DNA of 64,000 bases from Billgrantia sulfidoxydans (GCF_017868775.1 NZ_CP053381.1:2232001-2296000), one strand, 5' to 3'; positions 20,415-29,546 are shown, counted from the stretch's first letter. Notes: generated by a model not told the origin, from the sequence alone. Translations and numbers: made by a program.

Positions 20415-22343
20415 ATGCCGGACAAGACCCTCATGACCACCTACAATGCCGAGTACCAGCGCTCCATCGACCAGCCTGAAGGCTTCTGGTCCGACCAGGC
20501 GAAACGTATCCCCTGGTTCACGTCACCGCGCACCATTCTCGAATATGACGAGCAGGGCCATGCGAGATGGTACGTCGACGGCGAGATGAACCTCTGCCAT
20601 GCCGCCCTGGACCATCACGTGGCTCAGGGGCGTGGTGACCAACCGGCTGTCTACTGGGATTCGCCCGTCACCGGCGCCAAGCGCACCCTGACCTATCGCG
20701 AGATGCGCGACGAGGTAGCGCTGTTCGCCGGGGCCCTGAAGGACCTCGGCGTCGAAAAGGGCGACCGGGTCGTCATCTACATGCCCATGGTGCCGGAGGC
20801 GCTGGTGGCCATGTACGCTTGCGCGCGCCTGGGAGCAGTGCATTCCGTGGTCTTCGGCGGCTTCGCGCCGCACGAGCTCGCCGTGCGCATCGACGACGCC
20901 CGACCCAAGGTCGTGGTGGCGGCCTCCTGCGGCATCGAGATCGAGCGGGTGATTCCCTATCAGCCCAACATTCAGGCGGCTATCGAGCAGAGCGAGCACA
21001 AGCCCGACGCTTGCGTCTACCTGCAGCGTGAGCAGCAGCGTGCCGCACTCGGTCCGTGCGACCACGACTGGGCAGAGCTGCTGAAGCGTGCCACTCCGGC
21101 CGATTGCGTGCCGGTCAAGGGCAGCGACCCGCTCTACGTACTGTATACCTCGGGCACCACGGGCAAGCCCAAGGGCGTCGTACGTGATACGGCGGGCTAT
21201 GCGGTGGCGTTGCACTACTCGATGGAGACCATTTACGACGTGGCGCCGGGCGACGTGTTCTTTTCCGCCTCCGATGTCGGCTGGGTAGTGGGGCATTCCT
21301 ATATCGTCTATGCGCCGCTGCTGCGCGGCTGTACCACGGTCGTCTACGAGGGCAAGCCGGTCAGGACGCCGGACGCCGGGGCCTTCTGGCGCGTCATCAG
21401 CCAGTACCGGGTCAAGAGCTTCTTCACCGCGCCCACGGCCTTCCGGGCCATCAAGAAGGAAGACCCGGACGGCACGCTGCTGCAGCAGTACGATATCTCC
21501 TGTCTGAAGGCGCTCTACCTCGCCGGCGAGCGCCTCGACCCGCCGACCTTCCACTGGCTCGACGACCTGCTCGAAGTACCGGTGATCGACCACTGGTGGC
21601 AGACCGAGACCGGCTGGCCGATCGCAGCCAACCTGCAGGGGCTGGAGCCGCTGCCCACCAAGGCCGGCAGCGCCACCGTGCCGGTACCCGGCTTCAACGT
21701 GCAGATCCTCAACCGGGAGGGCGAGCAGGCCGGGGCGATGGAGCAGGGCAGCGTGGTCATCAAGCAGCCCATGCCGCCTGGCTGCCTGGTGGGGATATGG
21801 GGCGATCCACAGCGCTTCCATAGCGCCTACATGGCGGCGTATCCGGGTTACTACCTGACCGGTGACGGCGGCTACTTCGACGAGGATGGCTATCTGTTCA
21901 TCATGGGCCGCACCGATGACGTCATCAACGTGGCGGGGCACCGTCTCTCGACCGGTGAGATGGAGGAAGTCGTCGGTGCGCACAAGGCCGTCGCCGAGTG
22001 TGCCGTGATCGGTATCCACGATGCCCTCAAGGGGCAGATCCCGGTCGGCCTGGTGATCCCCAAGGACGGCTTCGATGGCGACGAGGTTGCGCTCGAGAGC
22101 GAGCTCATCGCCCTGGTGCGCGACAGGATCGGCCCGGTCGCCTGCTTCAAGCAGGTTCTGGTGGTCAACCGGCTGCCCAAGACCCGCTCCGGCAAGATCC
22201 TGCGCAAGCTGCTGCGTAACATCGCCGATGGCAAGGAGTACGGCGTCCCCTCGACCATCGACGATCCCGCCAGTCTGCAGGACGTGCACGAGGCCATGAA
22301 GGCACGTGACGTCGGCGCCGCCCATGAGGCCCGCCAGGTCTGA
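20415..22343 (+). CDS. prpE: Propionyl-CoA synthetase (acyl-CoA ligase)
   Basis: This is a 642-residue AMP-forming acyl-CoA synthetase that activates propionate, and possibly acetate, to the CoA thioester. The adenylation motif YTSGTTGKPKGVV, the WWQTETGWPI motif and the C-terminal catalytic lysine in KTRSGKILRKLLR are all present. The N-terminal part and length are more like PrpE than Acs. That lysine is the site acetylated by Pat-type enzymes in Salmonella, and a Pat homologue lies at 37114. The start could be the first ATG or the one six codons later; neither has a strong ribosome binding site. No other prp genes are adjacent. Confidence 0.9.
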   Translation: MPDKTLMTTYNAEYQRSIDQPEGFWSDQAKRIPWFTSPRTILEYDEQGHARWYVDGEMNLCHAALDHHVAQGRGDQPAVYWDSPVTGAKRTLTYREMRDEVALFAGALKDLGVEKGDRVVIYMPMVPEALVAMYACARLGAVHSVVFGGFAPHELAVRIDDARPKVVVAASCGIEIERVIPYQPNIQAAIEQSEHKPDACVYLQREQQRAALGPCDHDWAELLKRATPADCVPVKGSDPLYVLYTSGTTGKPKGVVRDTAGYAVALHYSMETIYDVAPGDVFFSASDVGWVVGHSYIVYAPLLRGCTTVVYEGKPVRTPDAGAFWRVISQYRVKSFFTAPTAFRAIKKEDPDGTLLQQYDISCLKALYLAGERLDPPTFHWLDDLLEVPVIDHWWQTETGWPIAANLQGLEPLPTKAGSATVPVPGFNVQILNREGEQAGAMEQGSVVIKQPMPPGCLVGIWGDPQRFHSAYMAAYPGYYLTGDGGYFDEDGYLFIMGRTDDVINVAGHRLSTGEMEEVVGAHKAVAECAVIGIHDALKGQIPVGLVIPKDGFDGDEVALESELIALVRDRIGPVACFKQVLVVNRLPKTRSGKILRKLLRNIADGKEYGVPSTIDDPASLQDVHEAMKARDVGAAHEARQV

Positions 22344-22365
22344 CCTCCGTCACGGCCAGCCCATC

Positions 22366-22387
22366 GCGCCGCCCTGCAGGGCGGCGC
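22366..22387. terminator. Perfect palindrome after prpE
   Basis: GCGCCGCCC pairs with GGGCGGCGC across TGCA, 22 bases after the prpE stop. There is no T-run, so terminator function is uncertain. Confidence 0.45.
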
Positions 22388-22404
22388 AGCTGCCAGCGCC
22401 GGCA

Positions 22405-22434
22405 TTGGCCAGCGCCGCACCTGCCACGTATAAT
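22405..22434 (+). promoter_or_regulatory. Probable sigma-70 promoter for yhhQ
   Basis: The -10 box is a perfect TATAAT at 22429-22434. The -35 box is TTGGCC at 22405-22410, with 18 bases between. It lies about 105 bases upstream of the yhhQ start. Confidence 0.55.
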
Positions 22435-22538
22435 CTCCGCCGCATTCCGGTAACCGTTCTCGACGGGTGCCGGCGAGGGTTCCCTCACCCCTCGTCCGTT
22501 CGACAGGCCACACCAAGGCCGCCAAAAAGGATTCATGC

Positions 22539-23210
22539 ATGTTCGTACTGTCGCAAGCGCAGCAACGCCGCTGCCTGCTGCTGCTGGTGTCATTCCATAT
22601 CCTGGTGATCGCGGCCAGCAATTATCTCGTGCAGTTGCCCTTCACGCTGTTCGGGTTTCATACCACCTGGGGGGCGTTCAGTTTTCCCTTCATTTTCCTC
22701 GCCACCGATCTCACGGTGAGGCTGTTCGGCAAGGAGCCGGCCCGGGCCATCATCATGCGGGTCATGCTCCCCGCGCTGCTCGTCTCCTATGTCGTCTCGG
22801 TGGTCTTTCCCCGCGGCACCTTCATCGGCTTCGCCGCGCTCGGGGAGTGGAACCTGTTCGTGGCTCGCATCGCACTGGCGAGCTTCATGGCCTACGTGCT
22901 GGGCCAGCTTCTCGACGTTCAGGTCTTCGACCGCCTGCGCACCCTGCGCGCCTGGTGGATAGCGCCGGCGGTTTCCACCGTGCTGGGCAACCTCGCCGAT
23001 ACCGCGGCCTTCTTCGCCATGGCGTTCCATCGCAGCCCCGACCCCTTCATGGCCTCGAACTGGGTCGAGATCGCCACCGTCGACTACGTGATCAAGCTTG
23101 CCATCAGCCTGCTGTTCTTCCTGCCGCTGTATGGCGTGCTGCTGGCATGGCTGAGCCGGAGGCTGGTGTCGCTCACCGGACAGCAGGATCTCGCGCCGCA
23201 ACATCTGTGA
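22539..23210 (+). CDS. yhhQ: Queuosine precursor transporter YhhQ
   Basis: This is a 223-residue membrane protein with six or more hydrophobic helices, of the vitamin-uptake-like family that imports 7-cyano- and 7-aminomethyl-7-deazaguanine for queuosine tRNA modification. Family features include FSFPFIFLATDLTVRLFGK and the LGNLADTAAFF region. I placed the start at the ATG at 22539, which precedes the conserved N-terminal helix and has AAGG upstream; the open frame starts earlier but that part has no homology. A TATAAT promoter lies upstream. No preQ1 riboswitch could be recognised in the leader. Confidence 0.88.
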   Translation: MFVLSQAQQRRCLLLLVSFHILVIAASNYLVQLPFTLFGFHTTWGAFSFPFIFLATDLTVRLFGKEPARAIIMRVMLPALLVSYVVSVVFPRGTFIGFAALGEWNLFVARIALASFMAYVLGQLLDVQVFDRLRTLRAWWIAPAVSTVLGNLADTAAFFAMAFHRSPDPFMASNWVEIATVDYVIKLAISLLFFLPLYGVLLAWLSRRLVSLTGQQDLAPQHL

Positions 23211-23255
23211 TCGCCGAATCACGATGCATCGCCAAGACAACCTCGGGGAGGAGCA

Positions 23256-24038
23256 ATGAGCGTCGAACTCAACTACCACGACACCGGAGGAGAGGGCACG
23301 CCGCTGGTCGTGGTCCACGGCCTGCTGGGCAGCGCCGACAACTGGCGTTCGCACGTCAGGCAGTGGCAGGCTCGCCGACGGGTGGTGGCTGTCGACCTGC
23401 GCAACCATGGCCGCTCGCCGCATGCCGAGGGCATGAGCTATCGCGAGATGGCGGCCGACGTGCTGGCCCTGATGGATCGCCTGCGCATCGACAAGGCGCA
23501 CCTGCTCGGCCACTCCATGGGCGGCAAGGTCGTCATCAGCCTGGCGCGACAGGTGCCTGAGCGCGTGGCATCACTGATCGTGGCGGATATCGCGCCGCAG
23601 GCCTATGGCCATGACCACGACGCCGTCTTCGCCGGGCTCCGGCACCTCGAGCGAGGCAAGCCGGAGAATCGGCGTGAGGCCGACGCCTTGCTGGCCGAAC
23701 ATGTCGCCGAGCGTGCCACTCGGCTGTTCCTGGCCACCAACCTGGAGCGTGGGGAGCATGGCGGGCTGAAGCTGCGAGTCGGCCTCGACCAGATCGAGGC
23801 CGGCTATCGCGACATCATGCAGGCCCCCGCCGGTGAGGGCGCCTTCGAGGGGCCGACGCTGGTGCTGCGAGGCGGGAAGTCGCACTACGTCCCGGATACG
23901 GCGCTGGCGAACCTGCGCGAGGTGCTCCCCAACTCGCGCCTGGTGACCCTCGAGGAGGCTGGCCACTGGTTGCACGCCGAGCAACCCGAGGCGTTCCAGT
24001 CGGCGGTCGAGGAGTTCCTGGATTCACTGCCAGACTGA
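23256..24038 (+). CDS. ybfF: Alpha/beta-hydrolase esterase YbfF-like
   Basis: This is a 260-residue alpha/beta hydrolase. The nucleophile elbow is GHSMGG, the oxyanion region is HGLLGSADNW and the catalytic histidine sits in EEAGHWLHAEQPE. The sequence resembles E. coli YbfF, which hydrolyses short acyl esters and acyl-CoAs in vitro. The physiological substrate is unknown. The start is preceded by GGGAGGAGCA, a strong ribosome binding site. Its end is only 5 bases from the end of the convergent substrate-binding protein gene. Confidence 0.87.
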   Translation: MSVELNYHDTGGEGTPLVVVHGLLGSADNWRSHVRQWQARRRVVAVDLRNHGRSPHAEGMSYREMAADVLALMDRLRIDKAHLLGHSMGGKVVISLARQVPERVASLIVADIAPQAYGHDHDAVFAGLRHLERGKPENRREADALLAEHVAERATRLFLATNLERGEHGGLKLRVGLDQIEAGYRDIMQAPAGEGAFEGPTLVLRGGKSHYVPDTALANLREVLPNSRLVTLEEAGHWLHAEQPEAFQSAVEEFLDSLPD

Positions 24039-24043
24039 GGTGC

Positions 24044-25312
24044 TCAGGGAGCGGTCGTGCCGAGATCGACGGCGAGCCGCTCCAGCGGCGTTGCGGTCTC
24101 GACCACGCCCGCCTCGAGCAGGAACTGCTCGAACCGCAGGTAGCGCCCGCGATCCACGGCCGCAGGCTGCAACGCAAGGCGAGGAACGATATCGTTCCAG
24201 GCGTCGCGCCCGGTGTGGTCGGCAAGTGCGGGCTCGGCCGTCTCCAACAGCTGCCAGGCCTCATGCGGATGGTTGACGATCCACAGGGCGGCCTCCTCCA
24301 ACGCCGAGACCAGTCGGCGCACGGCATCACGCTTGCCATTGAGCCGGTCACGATTGGCCATCAAAATCAGTCCATCGTGGGCAGGCAAGCCGTACGCCTC
24401 GCTCGGCAACGTTCGTGTCATCACGCCTTCGTCCGCCAGCTGTCGTGGCAGCAGGAAGCGATGATGCATCACCAACCCGTCGACTCGCTGCTCGCGCATG
24501 GCCGCCAGGGCAGAGTAGCCGACCTCCTCGAGCTCCACCAGCTCGAGCCCCATGGCCGTGCCCAGCAGCTCCGTGAGCATGCTGGCCAGCACCACATCAC
24601 GGCCGTCGCCGTCGGTGACACCGATGCGCAGCCCCTCGAGAGGGATCTCACCGCTGTCGCTTCCGAGCGCATCGCTCACTAGCAGGCCGGAAACGGGAGT
24701 CGCGATCAGCGTGGCCACGCGCACCACCGGCATCCCCTTGTCGACCAGCAGGTGCAGTTGAGGTTGGCGCCCGAGTGCCAGGTCGGTGCGTCCCGCCGCC
24801 AGCAGCTTGGCAGGCACGCTGGGATCCGCTGGCGCGATCAGCGCCACATCCAGCCCGCGGCGTGCAAACATGCCTCGTTCACGTGCCACGAGCAGGGCGG
24901 CATGCTGGGGGTTGAGGTACCAGTCCAGGGTGACGGTGAGGCGGGTCGTAGGCGGTGGCACGATTGGTTCGGCAGGCACACTGACCATCGAGGGCACCTC
25001 CGCGGCAGGCTCGGCCCGAGGCTCCTGCTGGCCGGATGGTTCGTCCTCCAGCAGTGGCGCGAGGACACCCCGGCCCTCGACCGCCGGAGGCACCTCGACC
25101 ACTGCCGCAGCTTCGCTTGGCGCCAGGGTCTCCGTGTCGCGCAGCTCGGGAGGAACCTTGACGATGCTCTCGAGCTCAAGCTCGAGCGGAGGGGCTGGCA
25201 GGGCGGCTTCCCGGTCGGCATCGGCCACGAGCTGAAGGGAAAGCGATACGGCCAGAATTGCGATCGTTCCAGCCAGGGCGCGAGCCATGCAGCGTCGATG
25301 GGGCTTGGCCAT
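24044..25312 (-). CDS. Anchored NMT1/ThiY-like substrate-binding protein with proline-rich linker
   Basis: This is a 422-residue protein. One hydrophobic helix (about residues 10-30) is followed by an unusual linker of about 90 residues, rich in proline, glutamate and alanine (about 35-122), and then a periplasmic-binding domain of the NMT1/ThiY/SsuA type (LDWYLNPQHAALLVARERG, then GRTDLALGRQPQL). Such domains bind pyrimidine precursors, sulfonates or nitrate. No ABC permease or ATPase is adjacent, so it is an orphan. The start at 25312 has GGAGA upstream. The ligand and partner are unknown. Confidence 0.75.
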   Translation of the reverse strand: MAKPHRRCMARALAGTIAILAVSLSLQLVADADREAALPAPPLELELESIVKVPPELRDTETLAPSEAAAVVEVPPAVEGRGVLAPLLEDEPSGQQEPRAEPAAEVPSMVSVPAEPIVPPPTTRLTVTLDWYLNPQHAALLVARERGMFARRGLDVALIAPADPSVPAKLLAAGRTDLALGRQPQLHLLVDKGMPVVRVATLIATPVSGLLVSDALGSDSGEIPLEGLRIGVTDGDGRDVVLASMLTELLGTAMGLELVELEEVGYSALAAMREQRVDGLVMHHRFLLPRQLADEGVMTRTLPSEAYGLPAHDGLILMANRDRLNGKRDAVRRLVSALEEAALWIVNHPHEAWQLLETAEPALADHTGRDAWNDIVPRLALQPAAVDRGRYLRFEQFLLEAGVVETATPLERLAVDLGTTAP

Positions 25313-25452
25313 GGATGGACGTCTCCAGGCAATTCGTAAGCGTCGGTAAGCAGTTAGTTTATCGTTGTCGTGCCAGTCATGGCTAGCCGAGGCAGCGCCT
25401 GCCCCGCCTGGGCACTCGTGGCATAATGGGGCATCCCGGCTCGAGGTCATGC

Positions 25453-27159
25453 ATGGACACCATCAATACGCTTTTCCTGCTTTCCGGTTTTCTGATCGCC
25501 CTCAGCGTCGTGGCCAGTCGTATCTCTTCCATGGTGGGGCTGCCCTTGCTGTTGATCTTCCTGGGCCTGGGGATGCTGGCGGGCGAGGAGGGGATCCTTG
25601 GCATCCAGTTCGACGACTACTCGCTGGCGTTTCTGATTGGTCACCTTGCGTTGGCCATGATCCTGCTGGATGGCGGGCTGCGCACCCGCCTCAAGACCTT
25701 TCGTGTCGGCTTCAAGCCCGCGCTGTCGCTGGCCACACTCGGCGTGTTCGTCACCAGCGGCGTGGTGGGGGTATTCGCCATGTGGGTGTTCGACCTCACC
25801 CTGGTCCAGGGGCTGCTGGTGGGAGCCATCGTCGGCTCGACGGACGCCGCGGCGGTGTTCTCGATGCTCAGCGGGCGTGGCGTCCATCTCAACGAGCGCG
25901 TCAGTGCCACGCTCGAGATCGAATCCGGCACCAACGATCCGATGGCCATCTTCCTGACCCTGCTGCTGGTCGAACTGTTGGTGGGCGACATCCGCGGCCC
26001 GCTCGAGACCGCGATGTTCATGGTGCTGCAGTTCGGTCTCGCCACGTTGATCGGCCTGGGCGGCGGCTGGCTGAGCGCCAAGTTACTGCGTTGGCTCGAT
26101 CTCGCCCCCGGGCTGTACTCGCTGCTGGCCCTGGGCCTGGGCTTCTGTGTCTTCGGTGCCACCAGTTTTCTCGGCGGAAGCGGCTTCCTGGCGATCTACC
26201 TGACCGGGCTGATGATCGGTAACCAGCCGGGGCGTCACCTCAACTTCATCCTTCCCGTACATGACGGCCTGGCATGGCTGAGCCAGATCGGCCTGTTCTT
26301 GATCCTGGGCCTGCTGGTCAATCCATCCGGGCTGCTCGAGTTCGCCTTGCCGGCCGCGCTGGTGGCCCTGGCCTTGATCTTCGTCGCCCGACCGCTGGCG
26401 GTGCTGCTCACGGTGAAGCCCTTCTTCCGCTTTCGCTGGCGTGAGATCGGCTTCATCTCGTGGGTGGGATTGCGCGGGGCGGTCCCCATCGTGCTCGCCA
26501 TCTTCCCCGTCATCGGCGGGGTGGAGAATGCCGCGCTCTATTTCAACGTCGCATTCGCCGTGGTGCTGTTGTCGCTGTTGATCCAGGGCGGAACCTTGCC
26601 GTTGATGGCGCGCTGGACGAAGGTGGAGGTTCCCCTGGGAGTCACCCCGGACCACCGTGGACCGCTAGGGATCCTGCCCGAGAACGACTACGAGATGTTC
26701 GTCTATAAGGTGGACAACCAGGACCTCGACGATGTCCCCATTCGCCTGCTGCGCTTCCCCTCCGGCGCGGTGATCTCGGCACTCTTCCGTCAGCATGCCA
26801 TGCTGCATCCCAAGGGCAGCACCCGACTCAAGCCCGGCGACGTCATCTGCGTCATCGGGCGCAGCGAGGATCTGCCGGCCCTCAATCGGCTCTTCAGTGG
26901 GGATGCCAAGCTCAAGCGCGAGCGCGCCTTCTTCGGCACCTTCACCTTCGACGGCGATGCGTTGATGAAGGACATCGCCGGTGTCTACGGCCTGACCCTC
27001 AGCCCCGGGGAGAGCGAGATGACGCTCGCCGAGTTCGTTTCACTGCGCGTGGGCGGCCACCCCGTAGTGGGCGACGACATCGACTGGCATGGCATTCATT
27101 GGGTCATCAGCGAGATGGACGGCAACCGTGTGACTCGCGTCGGCCTGCGCCTCTATTGA
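25453..27159 (+). CDS. CPA1-type K+/H+ (or Na+/H+) antiporter with RCK_C domain
   Basis: This is a 568-residue cation:proton antiporter. About twelve helices cover residues 1-400, with the conserved acidic transport region IVGSTDAAAVF and ESGTNDP, both hallmarks of the CPA1/NhaP2 group. The cytoplasmic C-terminal part contains a TrkA-C (RCK_C)-like domain, and the whole resembles YcgO/CvrA of E. coli. It probably exports K+ in exchange for protons, which suits a halophile. I chose the ATG at 25453 because it leads directly into the first helix. It is divergent from the substrate-binding protein gene. Confidence 0.9.
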   Translation: MDTINTLFLLSGFLIALSVVASRISSMVGLPLLLIFLGLGMLAGEEGILGIQFDDYSLAFLIGHLALAMILLDGGLRTRLKTFRVGFKPALSLATLGVFVTSGVVGVFAMWVFDLTLVQGLLVGAIVGSTDAAAVFSMLSGRGVHLNERVSATLEIESGTNDPMAIFLTLLLVELLVGDIRGPLETAMFMVLQFGLATLIGLGGGWLSAKLLRWLDLAPGLYSLLALGLGFCVFGATSFLGGSGFLAIYLTGLMIGNQPGRHLNFILPVHDGLAWLSQIGLFLILGLLVNPSGLLEFALPAALVALALIFVARPLAVLLTVKPFFRFRWREIGFISWVGLRGAVPIVLAIFPVIGGVENAALYFNVAFAVVLLSLLIQGGTLPLMARWTKVEVPLGVTPDHRGPLGILPENDYEMFVYKVDNQDLDDVPIRLLRFPSGAVISALFRQHAMLHPKGSTRLKPGDVICVIGRSEDLPALNRLFSGDAKLKRERAFFGTFTFDGDALMKDIAGVYGLTLSPGESEMTLAEFVSLRVGGHPVVGDDIDWHGIHWVISEMDGNRVTRVGLRLY

Positions 27160-27302
27160 CTGCCCGCCGTGCAGCCTGATGACACCGCGATTGTCCTGCA
27201 GCCTGGCAGGGAGCGGTGTCGGCCGCCTCGCTTGTCGCCCCCGTCGAGGGCAGCTATCTTCCTCGATACCATCACGTTCAACAGGATTTGACGGAGGTAG
27301 TC

Positions 27303-27509
27303 ATGACTCGAGGACTCGGAGGTCGCTCACCTGCCAACATCACGCACCATCTGCAGGGCGTGGATTTTCCCGCCCGGCGCGATGACCTGATCGCTCAGGC
27401 CCAGGCCAATGGCGCGGAGGACGAGGTCTTGGAGGTCGTTCGGCGTTTGCCGGAACAGGAATACGAGAGCATGGCCGATGTCACCAAGGGCGTCGGTGAG
27501 GTCGAATAA
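27303..27509 (+). CDS. Small DUF2795-like protein
   Basis: This is a 68-residue acidic cytoplasmic protein. The segment ITHHLQGVDFPARRDDLIAQ, followed by VLEVVRRLPEQEYESMADV, matches the DUF2795 pattern, in which small alpha-helical proteins of unknown function carry 'LxGxxFPaxkxdLixxA' and 'LPdxxYxsxxdV' motifs. ACGGAGGTAGTC precedes the ATG, a strong ribosome binding site. It is followed 30 bases later by a 28-codon membrane gene with an equally strong site, so the two are probably cotranscribed. Confidence 0.8.
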   Translation: MTRGLGGRSPANITHHLQGVDFPARRDDLIAQAQANGAEDEVLEVVRRLPEQEYESMADVTKGVGEVE

Positions 27510-27539
27510 GGCGCACTTCACTCCCGCAAGGAGAGCGGC

Positions 27540-27626
27540 ATGCTCAAGTTTCTGGCAAGTACCGTCGGCATTATCTTTCTCATCGGGCTGGCCGTGGTCA
27601 TTGGCCTGCTGATGCTCATCTTCTGA
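27540..27626 (+). CDS. 28-residue membrane peptide (novel small gene)
   Basis: This short gene is likely real. The ATG is preceded by AAGGAG with six bases of spacing. The product is a single hydrophobic helix (MLKFLASTVGII, then FLIGLAVVIGLLMLIF) with one lysine near the N-terminus, typical of small inner-membrane proteins. It lies 30 bases after the DUF2795-like gene and 12 bases before a strong terminator. I do not recognise the family; function is unknown. Confidence 0.65.
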   Translation: MLKFLASTVGIIFLIGLAVVIGLLMLIF

Positions 27627-27638
27627 CGTCACTCATTG

Positions 27639-27661
27639 CCAGGGCAGCGCCGCTGCCCTGG
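27639..27661 (+). terminator. Stem-loop after the DUF2795/28-aa gene pair
   Basis: CCAGGGCAGC pairs perfectly with GCTGCCCTGG across a 3-base loop, 12 bases after the stop of the 28-codon gene. It lacks a long T-run. Confidence 0.6.
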
Positions 27662-27745
27662 TACGGCAAGCCTGCACTCTTCGCAAGAACCTGCCTCCCT
27701 TCGCTAGTATGTGGGTACGCTAAAAGAAGTTGACGGGAGCTTGCG

Positions 27746-28006
27746 ATGTTGCTTTCGCATCGACAGTGGTTCGTGCTGGTAGCAGGTCACGCGATCGGCA
27801 CCTTCCTGTTCGTGATCCTGGGCTGGCCCCCCGATGCCAACCATGACCTTTTCCTGGCCTTTGGCGGCATGCTGGTGCCGACGCTGCTGGCCTTCTTCGG
27901 CGCGCTACTGGGACGTATCCACAGCCGGCAGGGCGCAAGCGTGGGAATGGTCATCGGCTATGTCATCTTCTTCGCCCCGGCCGGCGTGGTGATGCTGGGC
28001 AGATGA
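27746..28006 (+). CDS. 86-residue hypothetical membrane protein
   Basis: I do not recognise a family. The protein has three hydrophobic segments (about residues 8-27, 35-57 and 65-84) joined by short polar loops (WPPDANHD and RIHSRQGAS). The ATG at 27746 is preceded by GGGAG at six bases. It stands alone between two stem-loops and converges on nhaD. A role in envelope or ion homeostasis is possible from its neighbours but is not shown by the sequence. Confidence 0.65.
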   Translation: MLLSHRQWFVLVAGHAIGTFLFVILGWPPDANHDLFLAFGGMLVPTLLAFFGALLGRIHSRQGASVGMVIGYVIFFAPAGVVMLGR

Positions 28007-28019
28007 GCGGCCAAGCAAA

Positions 28020-28041
28020 GCGCCCGGCCGAAGCCGGGCGC
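28020..28041. terminator. Bidirectional stem-loop between the 86-aa gene and nhaD
   Basis: GCGCCCGGC pairs with GCCGGGCGC across the stable tetraloop CGAA. It lies between two convergent stops and would serve both. Confidence 0.65.
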
Positions 28042-28061
28042 ATGGATAAGGCGTGGGACCT

Positions 28062-29546
28062 TCAACCGGAGATGGCAAAACTCGCCGCGTTGAGCCAGAG
28101 GTGGGCGGCCACGCTGGCGGCATAGCCCACTGCAATGGCGGGTGCCCAGCGCAAGTGCCCAATGAAGGTATAGCTGCCGCGCGCCTGGCCCATCAGCGCG
28201 ACGCCGGCGGCGGAGCCGATCGACAGCAGGCTGCCGCCGACACCGGCCGTCAGGGTGATCAGCAGCCAATGTCCGTGCGACATGTCGGGCTCCATGGTGA
28301 GCACGGCAAACATCACCGGGATGTTGTCGACCACGGCGGAAACCACACCCAGCACGATATTGGCCCAGGTGGCGTCCCAGCCCGCGTAGAGCGCCTCGGA
28401 AAGCAGGCCGAGATAGCCCAGGAAGCCGAGACCGCCGACGGCGACTACCACGCCGTAGAAGAACAGCAGGGTATCCCACTCCGCGCGTGCCACGCGGTTG
28501 AAGACATCGAAGGGAACCACGCTGCCCAACTGACGCAGCTTGCGCTCGTCACCGCGACGGGTATAGCGGATGCGCTTCTTCTCCAGCGAACGCGGCAGCG
28601 TCATGCGCAGGAAGTAACCGAAGAACTGCAGGTAGCCAAGACCGGTCATCATCCCCAGCACCGGCGGCAGGTGCAGCAGGGTATGGCAGGCCACGGCGGT
28701 CGTGATGGTCAGCAGGAACAGCAGAATGATGCGGCGCGCGCCACGCTTGAGCCAGACATCCTCATAGACGCCTTCCGGCTTGCGGTTGTTGATGAAGAAG
28801 GTCATCAGCACGGCCGGGATGAGGAAATTCACCAGCGAAGGCACCAGCAAGGTGAAGAATTCGTAGAACTGGACAATTCCCGCCTGCCAGACCATCAGGG
28901 TGGTGATATCGCCGAAGGGGCTGAAGGCACCGCCGGCATTGGCGGCCACGACGATGTTGATGCAGGCCAGGTTGATGAAGCGCTTGTCACCCTCGGCCAC
29001 TTTGGTGACGACAGCACACATCAGCATGGCCGTCGTGAGGTTGTCGGCGATGGGCGAGATGATGAAGGAGAGGGAGCCGGTCAGCCAGAACAGCTGCTTG
29101 TAGCTGAACCCCTTGCGAATCATCCAGGAGCGCAGGGCATCGAAGACGCGCCGCTCGTCCATGGCATTGATGTAGGTCATCGCCACCAGCAGGAACAGCA
29201 TCAGCTCGGCGAATTCGAGCAGCGTCTCGCGAAAGGCGTGCTCGGCCTCGGTGGGCATGCCAGACTGCACGTAGACCCAGCCGATCATGACCCAGATCAG
29301 ACCGGCAGCCACCAGCACCGGCTTGGACTTGCGCATGTGCAATTTTTCTTCGCCCATCACCAGCGCATAGGCGAGCACGAAGATGGCGACAGCCACATAA
29401 CCGACGGTCGAATCGGTCAGATCAAGGCTGCCAGTCACCGCCAGAGCGGCAGGGCTGAACAGCAGGATGCCGAAAGCAAGCAATAGGGCACTCGGCCAAC
29501 GGAGCGATTTCCGTAGCCTGGTTTGTGAACAGCAACCAGTTGGCAT
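28062..29546 (-). CDS. nhaD: NhaD-type Na+/H+ antiporter
   Basis: This is a 494-residue sodium:proton antiporter of the NhaD family, widely found in halophilic and marine gammaproteobacteria. The family motifs SFIISPIADNLTTAML and AANAGGAFSPFGDITTLMVW are visible, along with about 12-13 hydrophobic helices and an N-terminal helix that may be a cleaved signal. It expels Na+ (and Li+) at alkaline pH and is consistent with life in salt. The start at 29546 has AGGATT upstream. It probably has its own promoter in the AT-rich stretch before it. Confidence 0.92.
   Translation of the reverse strand: MPTGCCSQTRLRKSLRWPSALLLAFGILLFSPAALAVTGSLDLTDSTVGYVAVAIFVLAYALVMGEEKLHMRKSKPVLVAAGLIWVMIGWVYVQSGMPTEAEHAFRETLLEFAELMLFLLVAMTYINAMDERRVFDALRSWMIRKGFSYKQLFWLTGSLSFIISPIADNLTTAMLMCAVVTKVAEGDKRFINLACINIVVAANAGGAFSPFGDITTLMVWQAGIVQFYEFFTLLVPSLVNFLIPAVLMTFFINNRKPEGVYEDVWLKRGARRIILLFLLTITTAVACHTLLHLPPVLGMMTGLGYLQFFGYFLRMTLPRSLEKKRIRYTRRGDERKLRQLGSVVPFDVFNRVARAEWDTLLFFYGVVVAVGGLGFLGYLGLLSEALYAGWDATWANIVLGVVSAVVDNIPVMFAVLTMEPDMSHGHWLLITLTAGVGGSLLSIGSAAGVALMGQARGSYTFIGHLRWAPAIAVGYAASVAAHLWLNAASFAISG

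Noticed and set aside
20523..22325. A 600-codon open frame opposite prpE
   Set aside because: Antisense of a clearly conserved ligase gene, with no recognisable protein.
22388..22538. A preQ1 riboswitch in front of yhhQ
   Set aside because: The leader has no preQ1 aptamer core (no A-rich tail pairing with a C-rich hairpin). Only a sigma-70 promoter was found.
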